DNA of 51,953 nt from CAYXTW01 sp964452645 (GCA_964452645.1 CAYVMO010000021.1:1-51953), one strand, 5' to 3'; shown: positions 24,941 through 33,982, counted from the first letter of the stretch. Notes: generated from the sequence alone by a model not told the origin. Made by a program: numbers and translations.

Positions 24941-25576
24941 CTAAACGAATCTTTGTCCGGTTAAAAATGGATTATGTTTTCTCTCTACACCGACCGTTGT
25001 TTTGGGCCCGTGACCGGGATAACAAATAATTTCGTCGGGCAGGGAAAGAATATTCTTATCAATTGAATCAATGAGCTGGCGATAATCGCCGCCGGGTAGG
25101 TCGGTTCGGCCGATCGAGCCATTAAATAAAGTATCCCCGCAAAACAAAGAATTTTCAATGAAATAACATATACCGCCCGGAGAATGACCGGGGGTGGCAA
25201 AAATCGAGAATTTCAAGGAGCCGAAACTGATAACATCGCTATCCTTGAGAATATGGTCCGCCGCGGGACAAGTGATTTGAAAACCGAACATCATCGAAAC
25301 ATTGGCCGACGGTGATTCGAGCATTTTTTCATCGCCTCTGCCTATATAGAGTGGGATCTTAAATTTTTCTTTTAATGGTCTGACCGCCGCTATATGATCG
25401 GCGTGACCGTGAGTGAGCAAAATGGCTTTCGGCCGGAAAGCATTTTTTTCGATTCGTTCCAGAATAAACTGATCCTCATCGCCGGGGTCGATTATAACAC
25501 CGATTTTTTCTTCCTTACTCCAAACCAGGTAACAATTTACCTGAAAGGGTCTTACTTCGAGTGTCTCAATTTCCAT
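24941..25576 (-). CDS. MBL-fold metallo-hydrolase (glyoxalase II-like)
   Basis: This is a 211-residue single-domain metallo-beta-lactamase fold protein. The zinc motif is LLTHGHADHIAAV; a second-metal Asp is in IIDPGDEDQFI; further ligands are in ATPGHSPGGICYFI and LFCGDTLFNGSIGRTDLPGG, and YPGHGPKTTVGVER closes the site. It is shorter than true glyoxalase II and belongs with the small YcbL-type hydrolases that act on thioesters. It is first in its operon, with a promoter at 25614-25641. Confidence 0.92.
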   Translation of the reverse strand: MEIETLEVRPFQVNCYLVWSKEEKIGVIIDPGDEDQFILERIEKNAFRPKAILLTHGHADHIAAVRPLKEKFKIPLYIGRGDEKMLESPSANVSMMFGFQITCPAADHILKDSDVISFGSLKFSIFATPGHSPGGICYFIENSLFCGDTLFNGSIGRTDLPGGDYRQLIDSIDKNILSLPDEIICYPGHGPKTTVGVERKHNPFLTGQRFV

Positions 25577-25613
25577 TTATACCTGTTAATACGCATTATC
25601 GATTTATTAAAGC

Positions 25614-25641
25614 AAGATATTCAATGGCGCGTTATTGTCAA
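25614..25641 (-). promoter_or_regulatory. Promoter for the MBL-PHP-AAG-GDH-S2P-lipoprotein operon
   Basis: TTGACA (25641-25636), 16 bases, then TATCTT (25619-25614) on the minus strand, about 40 bases before the ATG at 25576. The six genes downstream have gaps of 44 bases or less and no terminator between them. The rest of 25577-25753 is AT-rich, with nothing else I can support. Confidence 0.55.
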
Positions 25642-25753
25642 CTTCTAATTCGGTATGGATGATATCGATCTAAACGACAGCCAAAAAATAAAAAAACTAC
25701 AATTCAAAATTAAAAAATTGAAGCCAAAACGGTAAATAATTCGCTCAAAAAAA

Positions 25754-25783
25754 TTGACTTTTTTTTATAAAGACATATATAAT
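25754..25783 (+). promoter_or_regulatory. Promoter of prfB operon
   Basis: TTGACT (25754-25759), 18 bases, and a perfect TATAAT (25778-25783). Transcription would begin near 25790, almost on the ribosome site GAGGTGG (25790-25796), giving a leader of about ten bases before the ATG at 25801. Confidence 0.75.
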
Positions 25784-25800
25784 ATCGGCGAGGTGGAAAA

Positions 25801-26905
25801 ATGATTAGAGAAACGAAAGAGCAGATAACTGACTTAAACACACGACTTTCCAAACTTGCGAGGTTTCTTTGACCTCGACGGACGTCGTGAAAAAATTAAC
25901 AAGTTGGAGGAAATAACGTTCGAACAGGATTTTTGGACAGACAACCAGAAAGCTCAGGCGGTCTTAAAAGAGATTTCGGATCATAAAAAATGGATTGAAA
26001 AGGTCGATTATTTTACTTCGGAGCTGAATGATCTTGAGGAATTGACAAATCTGATCGATGACGAAAACTCAAGCGAGGTCGATGAAATCAGCAAAGCTCT
26101 CGAAAGACTAACACTCGAACTGGACGGGCTTGAGCTGACGACCCTGCTTTCGGGACGGGATGACGCGCGAAATGCAATTTTAACGATTCATCCCGGAGCT
26201 GGCGGAACCGAATCGCAGGATTGGGCGGAGATGTTATTTCGGATGTACAATCGCTGGTGCGAAATAAAAGGATATCAAACCAGGCTGCTGGATTACATCG
26301 CGGGCGATGAGGCCGGTCTGAAATCGGCTACAATGCAAATCGAGGGCGAGTATGCCTACGGCTATCTTAAGGCGGAATCGGGCGTGCATCGGCTGGTTCG
26401 TATATCACCGTTTGATGCCAACCGCAGGAGGCATACGTCGTTTGTTTCGATTTATATATATCCGGAAGTCGATGATAGTATTGAAATAGATATCAATGAA
26501 GATGATCTCCGAATCGATACTTATCGCGCTTCCGGGGCAGGCGGCCAGCATGTTAATAAAACATCATCGGCAGTCAGGATCACGCATATCCCGACCGGAA
26601 TTGTAGTGCAGTGCCAGAATGAACGCAGCCAGTTAAAAAATCGTGCGACAGCTATGAAGATACTCCGTTCGCGATTATACCAGATTCAACTCGAAGAACA
26701 ACGAAAGAAAAAAGAGCAACTCGAAAAATCCAAAAAGAAAATTGAATGGGGCAGTCAGATTCGCAGCTATGTTTTCCACCCGTATAATATGGTTAAAGAT
26801 CACCGGACCGATGCGGAAACCTCCAACATTCAGGCGGTCATGGATGGCGACATCGATATGTTTATCGAAGCATATCTGACACACCCGGATTTCAGGGAGA
26901 ATTAA
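25801..26905 (+). CDS. prfB: Peptide chain release factor 2, with programmed +1 frameshift
   Basis: RF2 terminates translation at UGA and UAA. The gene starts at ATG 25801 with GAGGTGG upstream. After 23 codons it meets an in-frame TGA (25870-25872), and the rest is read in the +1 frame. Skipping T25870 turns CTT TGA C into CTT GAC and yields 367 residues, the normal family length. RF2 signatures downstream are RISPFDANRRRHTSF with the SPF anticodon-like tripeptide and SGAGGQHVNKTSSAVRITH with the GGQ catalytic motif. The two-part structure is normal autoregulation, not damage. The stop TAA is immediately followed by the pta ATG. Confidence 0.97.
25858..25873 (+). promoter_or_regulatory. prfB +1 programmed frameshift site
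   Basis: GCG AGG TTT CTT TGA C: slippery CTT before the TGA stop, followed by C (a poor termination context), with a Shine-Dalgarno-like GAGG three bases upstream of CTT. The E. coli site has the stronger AGGGGG. When RF2 is scarce the ribosome slips onto GAC and makes full-length RF2. Confidence 0.93.
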
Positions 26906-27901
26906 ATGGCCGGTATACTGGATAAAATTAAGGAAAAGGCGCGCGCCAAACACAGAAAAGTCGTTTTACCCGAAGGTGTCGAGCCCCGGGTTATTCAGGC
27001 GGCAAAAGCGATCGCAGAAGAAAAAATCGCCGGCGTCGTTTTGCTTGGAGATAAGGCGATAATCGGCAAGTTAGCGAAAGAATATAATCTGAATCTCGAT
27101 GCGGTCGAAGTAATCGATCCGGTATCATCGGATTTACTTCCCGAATTCAGCGAAGAATTCTACAAGCTGCGTGAGAAAAAGGGTATAACCGCGCAGCAAG
27201 CCGAAGATACCATGAAAATTGTGCTTTTCTTCGGCGCTATGATGGTCAGGAAAGGTCTGGCCGATGGTTCAGTGGCCGGTTCGGTAAATACGACCGGAGA
27301 TGTTCTTCGCGCCGGGATTCAGGTAATCGGTCTGGCGCCGGGAATAAATACTGTTTCCGGAGCCTTTATGATGACAATCCCGAAGTACCGCGAGACGATA
27401 GACAAAGTTTTTATGTATGCGGATGGCGCCGTCGTTCCCAACCCGACGGCCAAACAGCTGGCCTCGATTGCCGTCTCGACGGCACAAACCCATCGGAATC
27501 TGACCGGCGAAGAGCCGAAAGTGGCAATGCTGTCGTTCTCGACCAAAGGCTCGGCTAGCCATCCCGATGTTGATAAGGTCCTTGAGGCCCTGGCGATTTT
27601 GAAGCAAGAACATCCGGAATTAAAGGTCGATGGGGAGTTGCAGGTGGATGCCGCAATTGTCCCTGAAGTTGCGAGGAAAAAGTCGCCCGATTCGGTCATC
27701 GGTGGTGAAGCCAATGTTCTTATTTTTCCCGATCTTGACGCCGGTAATATTGCATATAAATTGACGCAGAGACTGGCCGGGGCCAGCGCAACCGGGCCGA
27801 TTGTGCAGGGTTTGCGAATGCCCGCCAATGATCTCTCGCGGGGCTGCTCGTGGCAGGATATTGTCGATGTCACGGCGATAGCGATGCTGATGAAAGGATA
27901 G
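26906..27901 (+). CDS. pta: Phosphate acetyltransferase
   Basis: This 331-residue enzyme of the PTA/PTB fold converts acetyl-CoA and phosphate to acetyl phosphate and CoA. It starts with KHRKVVLPEGVEPRVIQAAK, contains DGSVAGSVNTTGDVLRAGIQ and KVAMLSFSTKGSASHPDVDK, and ends with NVLIFPDLDAGNIAYKLTQR and ATGPIVQGLRMPANDLSRG, all typical of short Pta without the DRTGG regulatory domain. No acetate kinase gene lies in the window. It starts directly after the prfB stop, so translation is coupled. Confidence 0.95.
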   Translation: MAGILDKIKEKARAKHRKVVLPEGVEPRVIQAAKAIAEEKIAGVVLLGDKAIIGKLAKEYNLNLDAVEVIDPVSSDLLPEFSEEFYKLREKKGITAQQAEDTMKIVLFFGAMMVRKGLADGSVAGSVNTTGDVLRAGIQVIGLAPGINTVSGAFMMTIPKYRETIDKVFMYADGAVVPNPTAKQLASIAVSTAQTHRNLTGEEPKVAMLSFSTKGSASHPDVDKVLEALAILKQEHPELKVDGELQVDAAIVPEVARKKSPDSVIGGEANVLIFPDLDAGNIAYKLTQRLAGASATGPIVQGLRMPANDLSRGCSWQDIVDVTAIAMLMKG

Positions 27902-27905
27902 ATAT

Positions 27906-29123
27906 ATGAGCGTAAGTCAACTTGCCAGAGAGATAAAAGAGTCTGCGACTCTGGCCATGAATGAAAAAGCGCGCCTCCTCCGGGAAAAAGGTGAGAAGGT
28001 TATTCACCTTGGCGCCGGGGAGCCAAAGAGTAAGGTTCCCATTGATGCTGTCCTCAGCGCCGCGACGACGCTAACGACGGCCGATATCAGATACACTCCG
28101 ACCGAAGGTATCCCCGCCATGCTGAAGGCGGTCGTCCGATATACCGAAGAATTCTACAGCAAAATTGTCGGGCCGGAGAATATAATAATCTCCAATGGAG
28201 CCAAACATTCTTTCTACAATCTGATGATGACCATTATAAATCCGCAGGATGAGGTTGTTCTGATTGCACCGTACTGGGTCAGTTATCCGGAGATTGTCAA
28301 GATGGTTTACGGCATACCGGTGATTGTTACGCCCGAAGATGGTCGCTTTCATCCGCGTATGGAAGATATTATCGAAAAAGTCGGCTCCTATACCAAGGCC
28401 ATTGTGATAAACAGCCCGAATAATCCTTCGGGCGTGGTGTATTCTGAAGATTTTATCGGTGAAATTGTCGAGTTCTGCGAGAAAAAAGGTATATACCTGG
28501 TGATGGATGACATTTATCATCAATTGGTTTATGACGGCAAAGTCGCCCCGTCGGTATATAAATATTCGAAAGATGATTCCGATTCCTCGCGCATCGTCGT
28601 CCTGAACGGTGTCTCGAAATTGTACGCCATGACCGGTTTTCGAATCGGCTGGACGGTGGCTAATCGGAAAATTATTGCCGCCATGATCAATGTCCAGGCA
28701 CAGAATGCATCATGCACTTCGGTCGTTCTTCAGGCCGCGGCGGTTGGCGCCTTGACCGGCGTCCAGAGTGGTGTCGAATCGTTGCGCCTGACATTGCAAA
28801 ATAATCGGGATGTGATGATGACCGAATTGAACGCCTTCACCGGTATTAAAACGGTCAAACCGGATGGTACTTTTTACTGTCTGCCGGATTTCAGAGCATA
28901 CAGTAACGACTCGGTGAAGCTGTCCAATTTCCTGCTGGAAAAGGCGCTGGTCGTCACCGTACCTGGTGTGGAGTTCGGCATGGAGGGGCATCTCCGGCTC
29001 AGCTTCTGTGGCACGATTAAAGAAATAATGGAAGGCATAGCTCGTATAAAATGGGCCATTGATCCCGAATCGCCAAATGAAATTTATATCGGTGACCGCA
29101 AATTGAGAAGGGATTGGTTATGA
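27906..29123 (+). CDS. Class I/II PLP-dependent aminotransferase (aspartate aminotransferase-like)
   Basis: The 405-residue fold-type I transaminase has GAGEPKSKVPIDAVLSAA near the N-terminus, IVINSPNNPSGVVYSEDFI with the conserved Asn, and LVMDDIYHQLVYDG with Asp and Tyr contacting PLP. NGVSKLYAMTGFRIGW contains the Schiff-base Lys, and LRLSFCGTIKEIMEGIARI carries the C-terminal Arg that binds the alpha-carboxylate. It resembles aspartate aminotransferase subgroup Ib, so oxaloacetate/glutamate exchange is likely, in keeping with PEPCK next door. Its TGA overlaps the PEPCK ATG (ATGA). Confidence 0.92.
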   Translation: MSVSQLAREIKESATLAMNEKARLLREKGEKVIHLGAGEPKSKVPIDAVLSAATTLTTADIRYTPTEGIPAMLKAVVRYTEEFYSKIVGPENIIISNGAKHSFYNLMMTIINPQDEVVLIAPYWVSYPEIVKMVYGIPVIVTPEDGRFHPRMEDIIEKVGSYTKAIVINSPNNPSGVVYSEDFIGEIVEFCEKKGIYLVMDDIYHQLVYDGKVAPSVYKYSKDDSDSSRIVVLNGVSKLYAMTGFRIGWTVANRKIIAAMINVQAQNASCTSVVLQAAAVGALTGVQSGVESLRLTLQNNRDVMMTELNAFTGIKTVKPDGTFYCLPDFRAYSNDSVKLSNFLLEKALVVTVPGVEFGMEGHLRLSFCGTIKEIMEGIARIKWAIDPESPNEIYIGDRKLRRDWL

Positions 29124-30784
29124 AAAGCACCAGCTACATAATAAATGTAAAAACACCGGCGCAGGATCAGGCGCAACTGGTCAAAAGCGAATACAGCCTG
29201 AGCCGACACGGCCTGAGAAATCTTAATAACGTTTACTGGAATCTGCCGACCGAAGCCCTGTATGAGGAAGCCATTTTCCGCTCCGAGGGGCGCATATCGA
29301 AAATGGGCCCGCTGGTGGTCGAAACCGGTGAATGGACGGCCCGTGCCGCCAACGATAAATTCGTCGTCAAGGAACCGGAGAATGAAGAGCATATCTGGTG
29401 GGGACAATACAATCGACCCTACAGCCCTGAAAAATTCGACGCCGTTTTTCAGCGCGTTCAGGGATATCTACAGGGGCGTGACTTGTTTGTCCAGGATTGC
29501 TATGGCGGAGCTGACCCAAATCATCGTCTGCCGGTCAGAATTATTACCGAACTGGCCTGGCATTCGATGTTTGCCCGCAATATGCTTATCCTAGCCGAGA
29601 CTCATGATGAGTTGCGGAAATTCGTGCCGGAATTTACAATCTTAGCCGTACCCGGGTTCCGCGGATTACCAGAACTCGATGGGACGCGTTCATCGACTTT
29701 TATACTTTTAAACTTTGCCCAGAAGATGTGCATTATCGGTCAATCGGAGTATGGTGGTGAAATAAAGAAATCCGTGTTTACGGTATTAAATTATCTTTTA
29801 CCCCGTGAGGGGATTTTATCCATGCATTGTTCGGCCAATGTCGGAAAGGATGGTGATACGGCATTATTTTTCGGTCTTTCCGGAACCGGCAAGACGACAC
29901 TTTCGGCCGATCCCGGAAGACAGCTGATCGGCGATGACGAACACGGCTGGACCGACGAAGGAATATTCAACTTCGAAGGCGGATGCTATGCCAAAGTGAT
30001 TGCCCTTTCCCCCACCGCCGAGCCGCAGATCTACGCGTGTACTCGCAAGTACGGCACGATCCTGGAAAACGTCATCTATGATCCAGTGACGCGCCAACTC
30101 GATCTTGACGACGAATCACTGACCGAAAACACACGCGCTGCATACCCGCTTCACTATATCGATAACGCTTACACCGAGAAAACGGCCGGGCATCCGAAGA
30201 ATATTATAATGCTCACCTGCGATGCCTCGGGCGTGATGCCGCCGATTGCCAGGCTTACGGCGGAACAAGCAATGTATCATTTTATTTCCGGCTACACTTC
30301 GAAAGTCAGCGGCACCGAAATCGATCTCGGCAAAGAGCCGGAAATAACTTTCAGCGCCTGTTTTGGCGCACCGTTTATGGTGCATCATCCTTATTATTAC
30401 GCCGAATTGCTGAAAAATAAAATATTAAAGCACAGCGTCAATTGCTGGCTGGTTAATACCGGGTGGAGCGGCGGCCCTTATGGTATCGGTAAACGCATGA
30501 GTATTCATCATACGCGGACGCTTTTAAATTCGGCGCTTGAAGGCAAACTGCTGGAAGTCGAGTTTTACAGAGATCCGATATTCGGTTTTGAAGTTCCGAA
30601 ATCATGTGATGGCGTTCCCGAGAAAGTACTTTATCCGGCCGAAACATGGGGTGATAAAAAAGCATATAAGGACAAATATCTGCAATTGGCCTCGCTGTTT
30701 ATCGAGAACTTCAAGAAGTTCAAAGACGGTACGCCAGCAGAAGTCGTCGAGGCCGGCCCGGTCAAAAGGGAATTTACCGTCTGA
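29120..30784 (+). CDS. pckA: Phosphoenolpyruvate carboxykinase (ATP)
   Basis: The 554-residue enzyme converts oxaloacetate and ATP to phosphoenolpyruvate and CO2. The ATP-type P-loop FFGLSGTGKTTLSADPGR and the metal-site segment LIGDDEHGWTDEGIFNFEGG are intact. FSACFGAPFMVHHPYYYAELL and WLVNTGWSGGPYGIGKRM are further family signatures, and MHCSANVGKDGDTALFFG precedes the P-loop. ATG 29120 has AAGGGA upstream and overlaps the aminotransferase stop; the TTG at 29114 is less likely. It serves as a gluconeogenic or anaplerotic step with the neighbouring Pta and aminotransferase. Confidence 0.97.
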   Translation: MKSTSYIINVKTPAQDQAQLVKSEYSLSRHGLRNLNNVYWNLPTEALYEEAIFRSEGRISKMGPLVVETGEWTARAANDKFVVKEPENEEHIWWGQYNRPYSPEKFDAVFQRVQGYLQGRDLFVQDCYGGADPNHRLPVRIITELAWHSMFARNMLILAETHDELRKFVPEFTILAVPGFRGLPELDGTRSSTFILLNFAQKMCIIGQSEYGGEIKKSVFTVLNYLLPREGILSMHCSANVGKDGDTALFFGLSGTGKTTLSADPGRQLIGDDEHGWTDEGIFNFEGGCYAKVIALSPTAEPQIYACTRKYGTILENVIYDPVTRQLDLDDESLTENTRAAYPLHYIDNAYTEKTAGHPKNIIMLTCDASGVMPPIARLTAEQAMYHFISGYTSKVSGTEIDLGKEPEITFSACFGAPFMVHHPYYYAELLKNKILKHSVNCWLVNTGWSGGPYGIGKRMSIHHTRTLLNSALEGKLLEVEFYRDPIFGFEVPKSCDGVPEKVLYPAETWGDKKAYKDKYLQLASLFIENFKKFKDGTPAEVVEAGPVKREFTV

Positions 30785-30805
30785 TAAATTCAGGGATTAA
30801 AACTG

Positions 30806-31096
30806 ATGCCGACTTACGAATACAAGTGCACGAATTGCGGATATGAATTCGAAGAGTTTCAGTCAATAACCGACCCTCCGGAGAATACATGCCCCAAATG
30901 CAAGGGTAAAACGAAACGGATAATATCGGGCGGCTCCGGATTTTTATTGAAGGGTCACGGATTTTATTCCACCGATTACCGTTCCGAGTCTTATAAAAAA
31001 AGCGAAAAAAAGGATCGGGGTGAAACGACTCCGACCAAAAAGGCTGAAGATAAAAAGGATACTTCCAAGCCTGAACCGAAGAAAGATGACAAATAA
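30806..31096 (+). CDS. FmdB/CxxC-type zinc-ribbon regulatory protein
   Basis: The 96-residue protein begins MPTYEYKCTNCGYEFEEFQS and contains CPKC 20 residues after the first CxxC, which defines the FmdB zinc-ribbon family. RIISGGSGFLLKGHGFYSTD is also conserved in the family. The last 30 residues are a Lys/Glu/Asp/Pro tail. FmdB was described as a putative regulator of formamidase genes; the real role in most bacteria is unknown. It overlaps the next gene by 11 bases. Confidence 0.9.
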   Translation: MPTYEYKCTNCGYEFEEFQSITDPPENTCPKCKGKTKRIISGGSGFLLKGHGFYSTDYRSESYKKSEKKDRGETTPTKKAEDKKDTSKPEPKKDDK

Positions 31097-32456
31097 TCTG
31101 ACGGAAAGCCTGGCGCCTCTTAAGAATAAGTACGGCGACCGCCTGGTATTTAATACTGAAACTCTCTCCGATTATTTCCGCGATGCTTCCGAAATAAAAG
31201 TCCGCCCGCCGGCCATTCTTTTCGCGGAATCGGAAAATGAAATAATTGAAGTAATAAGCTTCTGTCACTCAGGGCGAATTCCGATAGTTTTCCGTGGGGC
31301 CGGAACCGGTTTCACCGGCGGAGCCGTTCCGATTCCGGACGGCTTATTGTTGTCACTTGAACGACTCAGAAAATTGGAAATATTTCCGGAGAAAAAATTG
31401 GCTTTCTGTGGCCCGGGTGTGATTACCATTGAGTTGATGAAGGAAGCTGAAAAGTACAATCTCTTTTATCCTCCCGATCCGGCCAGCTACGAAGAGTCTC
31501 ATCTGGGAGGAAATGTGGCCGAATGCGCCGGAGGTTTGCACTGTAAAAAATATGGCGTCACCAAAGACTATGTTATCGGTTTGAAGGCGGTAACCATCGA
31601 CGGCAAGCTTATCAAGTCCGGAATTTATTCGGAAAACGAACTTTTTAACCTGTCCATGGTTCTGATCGGTTCCGAAGGGCTTCTGGCGGCAGTGACGGAA
31701 ATCGCGGTTCGGCTGATCGACCAAACGGATTACGGTCCGACCATTTTAGCCGCCTTTGATAATCCTGAGGATGCCGCTCGGACTGTGTCCGAAATCACCA
31801 GGCGGGGAATCGTGCCTTCGGTTATGGAATATATGGATGCCGATTCGATTAGCTGTTCCAACGAATACGAAAAGGTTATCGATATCTCGAGTGCGGCGGC
31901 GGTTTTATTGTTTGAAACGACCGGGAATGAGGCTGTATCCGAAGCTAATCAAATCGAGCAGATTTGCCGCCAGTACAAGGCTATTCAGATAAATCGCGAG
32001 AATGACAGAAAAAAATCGGAAAAACTCTGGCGATTACGAAGAAACATCTCCAAAGCGGTGAAAGAATCGGCAAAGCAGAAAATTTCCGAAGATGTTTGCG
32101 TTCCCCCCTCGAAATTACCGATTCTGGTTTCTTTTGTCTCGGAACTGAACAACCGGTATCCGGTGCGGATAAATTCCTACGGTCACGCCGGTGACGGTAA
32201 TCTTCATGTCAATTTCCTTGCTTACGGTGAAGATAAGCAGGAGATGACGATAATTAAAGAGGGCATCAGAAAATTATTCGATAAAACGCTTGAATTAGGC
32301 GGGACCTTATCGGGTGAGCACGGCATTGGCCTGACAAAAAGAAAATATCTTCACCTCGAATATGACGAAAACACTCTGGATTATATGAAGAAAATAAAGT
32401 ATGGCTTTGATCCGGAGAATCTGCTCAATCCCGGCAAAATGTTCGCGACCTTGTAA
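31086..32456 (+). CDS. FAD-linked oxidase, GlcD / D-lactate dehydrogenase-like
   Basis: This 456-residue flavoprotein of the VAO/GlcD family has an N-terminal FAD_binding_4 domain (IPIVFRGAGTGFTGGAVPIP; HLGGNVAECAGGLHCKKYGV) and a C-terminal FAD-oxidase_C domain with NSYGHAGDGNLHVNFLAYGE and LGGTLSGEHGIGLTKRKYL. It oxidises a 2-hydroxy acid such as D-lactate or glycolate, passing electrons onward. No Fe-S partner (GlcE/GlcF) lies beside it, so a D-lactate dehydrogenase role is the simpler guess. ATG 31086 was chosen over 31020 because the earlier stretch only reads the FmdB tail in another frame. Confidence 0.9.
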   Translation: MTNNLTESLAPLKNKYGDRLVFNTETLSDYFRDASEIKVRPPAILFAESENEIIEVISFCHSGRIPIVFRGAGTGFTGGAVPIPDGLLLSLERLRKLEIFPEKKLAFCGPGVITIELMKEAEKYNLFYPPDPASYEESHLGGNVAECAGGLHCKKYGVTKDYVIGLKAVTIDGKLIKSGIYSENELFNLSMVLIGSEGLLAAVTEIAVRLIDQTDYGPTILAAFDNPEDAARTVSEITRRGIVPSVMEYMDADSISCSNEYEKVIDISSAAAVLLFETTGNEAVSEANQIEQICRQYKAIQINRENDRKKSEKLWRLRRNISKAVKESAKQKISEDVCVPPSKLPILVSFVSELNNRYPVRINSYGHAGDGNLHVNFLAYGEDKQEMTIIKEGIRKLFDKTLELGGTLSGEHGIGLTKRKYLHLEYDENTLDYMKKIKYGFDPENLLNPGKMFATL

Positions 32457-32476
32457 TCATTGATAATAATGCAGAC

Positions 32477-32517
32477 TTGTGGGAAATAAATCAAAGATTT
32501 TGATAAATCATCCACAA
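32477..32517. promoter_or_regulatory. 41-bp nested palindrome, possible operator of citrate synthase
   Basis: TTGTGG (32477-32482) mirrors CCACAA (32512-32517), and ATCAAA (32490-32495) mirrors TTTGAT (32499-32504); both pairs share one centre at 32497. There is no T-run, so it is not a terminator. The centre is about 73 bases upstream of the predicted start of the gltA transcript, a usual position for an activator site. Confidence 0.5.
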
Positions 32518-32534
32518 ATATAGTCAGGACGCTC

Positions 32535-32563
32535 TTGACAAATTTGAGCAAATAATTTAATAT
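32535..32563 (+). promoter_or_regulatory. Citrate synthase promoter
   Basis: TTGACA (32535-32540), 17 bases, TAATAT (32558-32563). The start would be near 32570, about 80 bases before the ATG. AGGAG at 32636 is the ribosome site, at a longish spacing of about ten bases. Confidence 0.7.
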
Positions 32564-32650
32564 AAGACCCGATTTGCCGGATGAGGTAGTAAGATTTGAA
32601 CGTAAGCAATCTATTAATCAAACATAAACATTCACAGGAGTCTTTTTAAA

Positions 32651-33934
32651 ATGGCTACCCTACAGAAAAAACTGGAGAGCATGATTCCCGGTCTTCGGGA
32701 AGAACTCAAGGAAATCGGGCAAAAGTACAGTGATATAAAAATATCAGACGTTACTGTTGCCCAGGCTTACGGCGGTATGCGCGGTGTTAAGGGTATGATC
32801 TGCGACACTTCGGTTGTTTACCCCGATAAAGGATTGATTATCCGCGGAATCCCGATCATGGAACTGCGCGATAAATGGCCCGAAGAAATTTTTTATTTAC
32901 TATGCACCGGTGAGTTACCCGACAAGGCGGCACTGAAAGCGTTGCAGAAGGAATATGCCGAGAGATCACGTGTCCCTAAATATGTGTGGGACGTTCTGGA
33001 GGCGATGCCGAAAAATTCCCACCCGATGGCGATGCTGAATACCGGCATTCTCGTCATGCAGCGTGAATCGGAATTCGTCAAGGCGTACAATGCAGGCATA
33101 AAGAAGACCGAATACTGGAAACCGGTTCTGGAGGACGCTTTAAATCTCCTGGCCAAATTGCCGGGGATTGCCGCCGGGGTGTATCGCATGCGTTTCAACA
33201 AGGGTAAGAGAATCCCGTATAAAAAGGACCTCGATTGGGGTGCCAACTACGCTCGTATGCTTGGTATTCCCGATAAGACCGGCCTTTTCCAGAAATTAAT
33301 CCGCCTTTACCTGACTCTGCATTGTGACCACGAGGGCGGTAATGTCAGCGCTAATACCTGCCATACGGTCGGTTCGGCATTATCTGATCCTTATTATTCC
33401 GTATCGGCCGGGTTGAACGGTCTGGCAGGCCCTCTGCACGGTCTGGCCAATCAGGAATGCCTTGGCTGGGTGCTTGATACTATAAAGAAATTCAAAGGCG
33501 CACCGACCGAGGAACAAATTAAAAAGTATGCGTGGGATACATTAAATGGCGGGAAAGTAATTCCGGGTTATGGTCACGCGGTGCTGCGCGTCACCGATCC
33601 GCGATTCAGCGCTTTCCTCGCTTTCGGCCGCGAGAATCTGCCCGATAGCGAGGTTTTCCAGACTGTTTCCAGAGTCTATGACGTTGTTCCGAACGTCCTC
33701 AAAGAGCACGGCAAGGCCAAGAATCCGTGGCCGAATGTCGACGCCGGCTCCGGTTCACTGCTGTATCATTTCGGTATGACCGAGTTCCCGTACTACACGG
33801 TGCTCTTCAGTGTTTCCCGTGCCATGGGTATGCTGGCGCAGTTGATACTCAATCGCGCCATGGGCACACCTATTACGCGTCCGAAATCAGTCAGTACCGA
33901 ATGGATTAAGGAAAATGTAAAGCCGTCGAATTAA
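32651..33934 (+). CDS. gltA: Citrate synthase (eukaryotic-like type)
   Basis: The 427-residue enzyme condenses acetyl-CoA and oxaloacetate to citrate. Catalytic residues are visible: His in LTLHCDHEGGNVSANT, His in VIPGYGHAVLRVTDPRFSAF, and Asp in PWPNVDAGSGSLLYHFG. The sequence GLAGPLHGLANQECLGW and the overall pattern match the mitochondrial-like lineage of citrate synthase, found in some bacteria and distinct from the hexameric E. coli type. It is transcribed alone, between its own promoter and a terminator. Confidence 0.95.
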   Translation: MATLQKKLESMIPGLREELKEIGQKYSDIKISDVTVAQAYGGMRGVKGMICDTSVVYPDKGLIIRGIPIMELRDKWPEEIFYLLCTGELPDKAALKALQKEYAERSRVPKYVWDVLEAMPKNSHPMAMLNTGILVMQRESEFVKAYNAGIKKTEYWKPVLEDALNLLAKLPGIAAGVYRMRFNKGKRIPYKKDLDWGANYARMLGIPDKTGLFQKLIRLYLTLHCDHEGGNVSANTCHTVGSALSDPYYSVSAGLNGLAGPLHGLANQECLGWVLDTIKKFKGAPTEEQIKKYAWDTLNGGKVIPGYGHAVLRVTDPRFSAFLAFGRENLPDSEVFQTVSRVYDVVPNVLKEHGKAKNPWPNVDAGSGSLLYHFGMTEFPYYTVLFSVSRAMGMLAQLILNRAMGTPITRPKSVSTEWIKENVKPSN

Positions 33935-33953
33935 GCGGAACCTTTTGGTATAC

Positions 33954-33982
33954 AACGGCGGCTTTCGGGCCGTCGTTTTTTA
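33954..33982 (+). terminator. Terminator after citrate synthase
   Basis: AACGGCGG (33954-33961) pairs with CCGTCGTT (33970-33977), with one G-U pair, followed by a run of T to 33981. The T-run overlaps the stop of the convergent histidine kinase gene; on the minus strand no T-run follows. Confidence 0.85.

Noticed and set aside
25655..25735. Plus-strand 26-codon frame rich in Lys upstream of prfB
   Set aside because: No ribosome site, low-complexity AT-rich DNA, and overlaps the region of the predicted promoters.
25801..25872. prfB as a broken gene (in-frame TGA after 23 codons)
   Set aside because: CTT TGA C with an upstream SD-like element is the classic programmed +1 frameshift of RF2.
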